From Alistipes sp. UBA928 (lineage in GTDB: Bacteria; Bacteroidota; Bacteroidia; Bacteroidales; Rikenellaceae), in assembly GCA_002293665.1 (NCBI GenBank), contig DBDQ01000077.1, positions 7,298 through 14,621 on the forward strand: a DNA stretch of 7,324 nt, read 5' to 3'. Shown here in pieces: positions 4,242-7,324 of this stretch. Positions within the stretch are counted from its first letter, which is position 1. The number at the start of each line of letters is the position of its first letter. Position numbers and translations under genes: made by a program. The notes below the pieces were generated by a model. It was not told where the DNA came from, did no database searches, and was given only the letters and a program-made list of their open reading frames with translations.

Positions 4242-5600
4242 ATGAAGATAATCAAACTGAGAAAAGGGCTCGACATTCAGCTTCAGGGGGCGCCGCTGCC
4301 GAAGTTGATCGAAGCCTGCGGATCGGACACCTACGCAGTCGCTCCGGGCGATTTCGCAGGTGTCGTGCCGAAGCTGCTCGTCAGGGAGGGCGACGAGGTG
4401 AAGGCCGGTTCGCCGCTCTTTTTCGACAAGGCCGCCGAACAGGTGCTCTTCTGCTCGCCCGTGAGCGGCACGGTCGCCGAGATTCGCCGGGGCGAAAAGC
4501 GCAAACTGCTCGCCGTGGTGGTCGCAACCGACGGCAAAAACGAATCGTTGGAGTTCAATATTCCCGCGCCCGGAAAAGCCTCGCGTGAAGACGTCGCCGG
4601 GGTGTTGATGAGCGCCGGAATGTGGCCCATGCTGATTCAGCGGCCCTACGGACGGATCGCCACGGTGGGTGCATGGCCGCGGGCGATCTACGTGTCGGGA
4701 TTCGACAGCGCTCCCTGCGCGCCCGACATGAACTTCGTGTTAGAGGGTGAACTCGAAAACCTCAAAACGGGCGTCGAAGTACTCAAGCGCCTCACCGACG
4801 GAAAAGTCCATTTGGGCCTGAAAGCCGGAACCGAAGGGGTGCTCAACAGAGTGGACAACGCCGAGCAGCACTTCTTCAGCGGGCCGCATCCCGCGGGCAA
4901 CGTCGGAGTGCAGATACACCACATCGACCCGATTCGCAAGGGCGACATCGTGTGGACGGTCGACGTGCAGAACCTCGCCATCATCGGACGGCTGTTCAAA
5001 ACGGGCCGGGTCGACATGACCAAGATCGTGTGTATGAGCGGGCCGCAGGTGGTGAGTCCCTATTATCTGAGGATAATTGGTGGTGCCGAGATCAAGTCGT
5101 TCGTGATGAACAGCAACATCAAGCCGCCTGTCAAGGGAAGCGGCGTACGTATCGTGTGCGGCAGTGCCCTCGCCGGTCGGGCAGTCATGCGCGACGAATT
5201 CATGGATTTCTACTCCAATCAGATAACGGTGCTCGAAGAGGGCGACTATTACGAGTTTTTCGGCTCGTTCACTCCGCGTTTCGACAAGTTTTCGACCTCG
5301 CGCACCTTCTTCTCGTGGATATGTCCGCGCAAGAAATACCACCTCGACACCAACGTCAACGGCGGGGCCCGGCCCATACTTATGACCGGCATCTGGGAGA
5401 AGTATCTGCCGATGGACATCCACCCCATGTATTTGGTGAAGGCGTGCATCGCGGGCAATATCGACAAGATGGAGGCGCTGGGCATCTACGAGGTACTGCC
5501 CGAAGACCTCGCGCTGTGTGAGTTCGTCGACCCCTCTAAAACCGAGGTGCAGGAAGCGATCCAAAATGGTATTAATTTGATGGTCAAAGAATTATCATGA
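4242..5600 (+). CDS. nqrA: Na+-translocating NADH:quinone reductase subunit A
   Basis: A 452-residue subunit of the Na+-NQR complex, close to the family length of about 450. The complex oxidises NADH, reduces quinone and exports Na+ across the inner membrane; NqrA is the peripheral cytoplasmic subunit linked to quinone binding. The N-terminus IKLRKGLDIQLQGAP is the family signature. It is followed by a biotinyl/barrel-sandwich-like stretch (KLLVREGDEVKAGSPLFFDK, then SPVSGTVAEI) and by conserved PHPAGNVGVQIHHIDP in the middle of the protein. No transmembrane helix is seen. NqrA has no full counterpart in Rnf, so this is Nqr and not Rnf. Its stop overlaps the nqrB start by 4 nt (ATGA), showing translational coupling. 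ATG 4242 is preferred from alignment; TTG 4233 would add three residues. Confidence 0.96.
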   Translation: MKIIKLRKGLDIQLQGAPLPKLIEACGSDTYAVAPGDFAGVVPKLLVREGDEVKAGSPLFFDKAAEQVLFCSPVSGTVAEIRRGEKRKLLAVVVATDGKNESLEFNIPAPGKASREDVAGVLMSAGMWPMLIQRPYGRIATVGAWPRAIYVSGFDSAPCAPDMNFVLEGELENLKTGVEVLKRLTDGKVHLGLKAGTEGVLNRVDNAEQHFFSGPHPAGNVGVQIHHIDPIRKGDIVWTVDVQNLAIIGRLFKTGRVDMTKIVCMSGPQVVSPYYLRIIGGAEIKSFVMNSNIKPPVKGSGVRIVCGSALAGRAVMRDEFMDFYSNQITVLEEGDYYEFFGSFTPRFDKFSTSRTFFSWICPRKKYHLDTNVNGGARPILMTGIWEKYLPMDIHPMYLVKACIAGNIDKMEALGIYEVLPEDLALCEFVDPSKTEVQEAIQNGINLMVKELS

Positions 5601-6772
5601 TAGTAAAATTAATTAGAAACGTTGTCGAGAGCGTGAAGCCGACATTCTCGAAAGGAGGGAAGTTGGGTTTCCTTCATTCGCTGTTCGACGCTGTGGATAC
5701 GCTCCTGTTCCTGCCGAACACCGTGACGCGGCGCGGGTCGCACATTCGCGACGCGGTCGATCTGAAACGCTCGCTCATAATAGTGGTGATCGCGCTCATT
5801 CCGGCACTGCTGTTCGGGATGTACAACACGGGGCTGCAGCACTTCCGCGCCGTGGGCGATGTTGCCTCCGCCGCCTCGATCTGGGGCTGTTGGTGGTATG
5901 GATTCGTGAGGATGCTGCCGCTCATCGTGGTCTCTTACGCGGTGGGGCTCGGTATCGAGATCGCCTTTGCGCAGAAACGCGGCCACGAGGTGAGCGAAGG
6001 CTACTTTGTGACGGGTATGCTTATACCCCTTATTATGCCCATCGACGTGCCGCTGTGGATGGTGGCGCTGGCGGTGGCTTTCTCGGTGATCTTCTGCAAG
6101 GAGGTCTTCGGCGGTAGCGGCATGAATGTTTTCAACCCGGCTCTTGTGGCGCGGGCGTTTGTCTTCTTCGCCTACACGCCCTTCATTTCGGGAGACAGGG
6201 TTTGGATACGCGGCGCCGGAAAGGGCGGCGAGTATATCGACGGTTTTTCGGGTGCGACGCCGCTCACGCAACTCGGTGAGAACGCCGAACAGTTTTTGGC
6301 CGAACCCAAAGTGTGGGACTGGATTGTGGGAACGATCCCCGGCTCGATCGGCGAGACTTCGGTAATTGCCATCGGCCTCGGCGCCGTGTTGCTGTTGTGG
6401 ACGGGCGTGGCAAGCCTGCGGGTGATGGGGAGCGTGTTCGTGGGCGGTTGGCTCATGGGACTGCTGTTCAACCTTATCGGCGGCTCGCCGGTGATGGACA
6501 TGCCTGCATACTACCACCTGCTGCTCGGCGGATTTGCCTTCGGGGCGGTCTTCATGGCAACAGACCCTGTGACGGCGGCGCAGACAAACTGGGGCAAGGT
6601 GATAGTGGGCCTGCTAACGGGAGCGTTGGCGGTGATGATACGTGTTGTCAATCCGGGCTATCCCGAGGGGATGATGCTCGCCATTCTGTTCATGAACGCA
6701 ATGGCGCCGCTCGTCGACCACATGGTGGTGGGCTTCAACATACGTCGGAGAACTAAATTGAGGAGGGCGTAA
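5597..6772 (+). CDS. nqrB: Na+-translocating NADH:quinone reductase subunit B
   Basis: A 391-residue integral membrane subunit that carries covalently bound FMN and forms part of the Na+ path and the quinone site. The FMN-attachment motif SGATPLT is present, with the acceptor threonine at residue 221. Other conserved stretches are NVFNPALVARAF and FMATDPVTA. About nine to ten hydrophobic helices can be seen, for example around 59-77 (LIIVVIALIPALLFG), at MLPLIVVSYAVGLGIE, at VLLLWTGVA and at VIVGLLTGALAVMI. It starts inside the nqrA stop (4-nt overlap) and ends 3 nt before nqrC, so all are in one operon. The length is slightly below the roughly 412-415 residues of the Vibrio protein, but all core motifs are present. 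Confidence 0.96.
   Translation: MIVKLIRNVVESVKPTFSKGGKLGFLHSLFDAVDTLLFLPNTVTRRGSHIRDAVDLKRSLIIVVIALIPALLFGMYNTGLQHFRAVGDVASAASIWGCWWYGFVRMLPLIVVSYAVGLGIEIAFAQKRGHEVSEGYFVTGMLIPLIMPIDVPLWMVALAVAFSVIFCKEVFGGSGMNVFNPALVARAFVFFAYTPFISGDRVWIRGAGKGGEYIDGFSGATPLTQLGENAEQFLAEPKVWDWIVGTIPGSIGETSVIAIGLGAVLLLWTGVASLRVMGSVFVGGWLMGLLFNLIGGSPVMDMPAYYHLLLGGFAFGAVFMATDPVTAAQTNWGKVIVGLLTGALAVMIRVVNPGYPEGMMLAILFMNAMAPLVDHMVVGFNIRRRTKLRRA
6761..6766 (+). promoter_or_regulatory. nqrC: Strong Shine-Dalgarno of nqrC
   Basis: AGGAGG lies 9 nt before ATG 6776 and inside the last codons of nqrB. Such a full anti-16S match is uncommon in Bacteroidetes and clearly fixes the nqrC start. Confidence 0.7.
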
Positions 6773-6775
6773 ACG

Positions 6776-7324
6776 ATGAAAGTGAACAAGAACAGCAGTG
6801 TGTACATCATACTCTACGCCACGGTGATGGTGGTGGTGGTGGCGGCGGTGCTCGCCACGGCGGCCATGGTGTTGGGGCCGGTGCAGAACGCCAACGTGGA
6901 ACGCGAAACCAAGGGGGCGATCCTGGCGAGTATCGGTGCGTCGGTTCCGACCGCTGAGATAGAAAAGGCGTATGCCGAGAATATCACCGAGATACCCATA
7001 GCTGGGTCGGACGGCCTGAAACTCTATGAGAGCAGGGCTAACGGGAAACATCTCTACATCGTTCCCCTCGCGGGAAGCGGACTTTGGGGGCCGATCTGGG
7101 GATACGTCGCTCTCGAGGAGGATTGGAACACAATTTCGGGCGTGGTGTTCGACCACAAGGGCGAAACGCCGGGTCTCGGCGCGGAGATAACCACTCCGGC
7201 ATTCACCGGACAGTTCGTCGGCAAGAAACTCTTCGACGAGGGCGGTAACCTCGTGGGTATAACCGTGCTGAAAGGTGCCGGAGCGTCGAGAGGTAACGAT
7301 CACGCCGTGGACGCCATCTCGGGC
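6776..7324 (+). CDS. nqrC: Na+-translocating NADH:quinone reductase subunit C, N-terminal part
   Basis: The first 183 codons of nqrC; the gene runs off the window. NqrC is anchored by one N-terminal helix (about residues 9-34, very rich in Val and Ala) with an extracytoplasmic domain that carries the second covalent FMN. Visible family motifs are GPIWGYVAL and GETPGLGAEI, then NDHAVDAISG. The last of these is the start of the SGATxT FMN-attachment site, whose threonine (expected residue 185) lies just outside the window. The start ATG 6776 has a strong AGGAGG upstream and is 3 nt after the nqrB stop. The helix codons contain a short GGT/GTG repeat (about 6825-6850), which simply encodes valines. 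Genes nqrD, nqrE and nqrF are expected to the right. Confidence 0.95.
   Translation, partial: MKVNKNSSVYIILYATVMVVVVAAVLATAAMVLGPVQNANVERETKGAILASIGASVPTAEIEKAYAENITEIPIAGSDGLKLYESRANGKHLYIVPLAGSGLWGPIWGYVALEEDWNTISGVVFDHKGETPGLGAEITTPAFTGQFVGKKLFDEGGNLVGITVLKGAGASRGNDHAVDAISG

Noticed and set aside
4157..4588. Plus-strand open frame of 143 codons overlapping the start of nqrA.
   Set aside because: Arg/Ala/Gly-rich out-of-frame translation of nqrA; its first part is intergenic control DNA.
4740..6517. Long minus-strand open frames antisense to nqrA (4740-5564) and nqrB (5609-6517).
   Set aside because: Both are mirror images of strongly conserved membrane-complex genes, with no ribosome site, promoter or domain.
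6825..6850. GGT/GTG repeat at the start of nqrC, considered as a phase-variable tract.
   Set aside because: Only a few units, interrupted, and it encodes the Val-rich membrane anchor. A three-base unit would not shift frame.
1..7324. Search for CRISPR arrays, tRNA/rRNA genes, insertion-sequence ends and prophage genes.
   Set aside because: No regularly spaced direct repeats, cloverleaf-like clusters, transposase motifs or terminal repeats were seen by eye on either strand.

Overview
The window (about 57% G+C by eye) looks like chromosomal DNA of an anaerobic Bacteroidales bacterium, most likely an Alistipes-like member of the Rikenellaceae. The phylum call rests on several matches to the Bacteroidetes promoter pattern (TTTG, about 19-20 nt, TAnnTTTG), mostly weak Shine-Dalgarno signals, and a gene set of 2-oxoacid:ferredoxin oxidoreductase, reverse-type rubrerythrin and Na+-NQR. 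The genus is a guess from gene content and base composition. No RNA gene, insertion sequence, CRISPR array or phage gene was seen.

Layout. Positions 2-1033 (+) hold the 3' end of a 2-oxoacid:ferredoxin oxidoreductase operon: the beta (TPP) subunit, cut by the window edge, and the gamma subunit. A strong hairpin (1062-1094) and a -7 promoter box lead into an AraC-family regulator with a C-terminal GyrI-like domain (1109-2023, +), which carries an unusual six-cysteine insert. Facing it on the minus strand are a frameshifted small ankyrin-repeat gene (2246-2005) and, upstream of that, a signal-peptidase-I-like lipoprotein (2860-2258) in which both catalytic residues appear to be lost. Next on the minus strand is a two-gene unit, perR (4021-3581) then reverse rubrerythrin (3560-3012), closed by a clear intrinsic terminator. 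A 220-nt divergent region separates perR from nqrA and holds a consensus promoter, a PerR-box-like operator and two other inverted repeats. From 4242 to the right edge (+) run nqrA, nqrB and the start of nqrC; the window ends just before the FMN-attachment threonine of NqrC.

How the genes fit together. The oxidoreductase links 2-oxoacid metabolism to reduced ferredoxin, and Na+-NQR couples NADH oxidation by quinone to Na+ export. PerR and rubrerythrin form a peroxide-defence unit next to a flavin-rich respiratory complex that can be a source of reactive oxygen in anaerobes. The least ordinary items are the dead signal-peptidase lipoprotein, the cysteine-cluster insert in the AraC/GyrI regulator, and the candidate autoregulatory PerR operator in the perR leader. 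No wholly new multi-gene system is evident.
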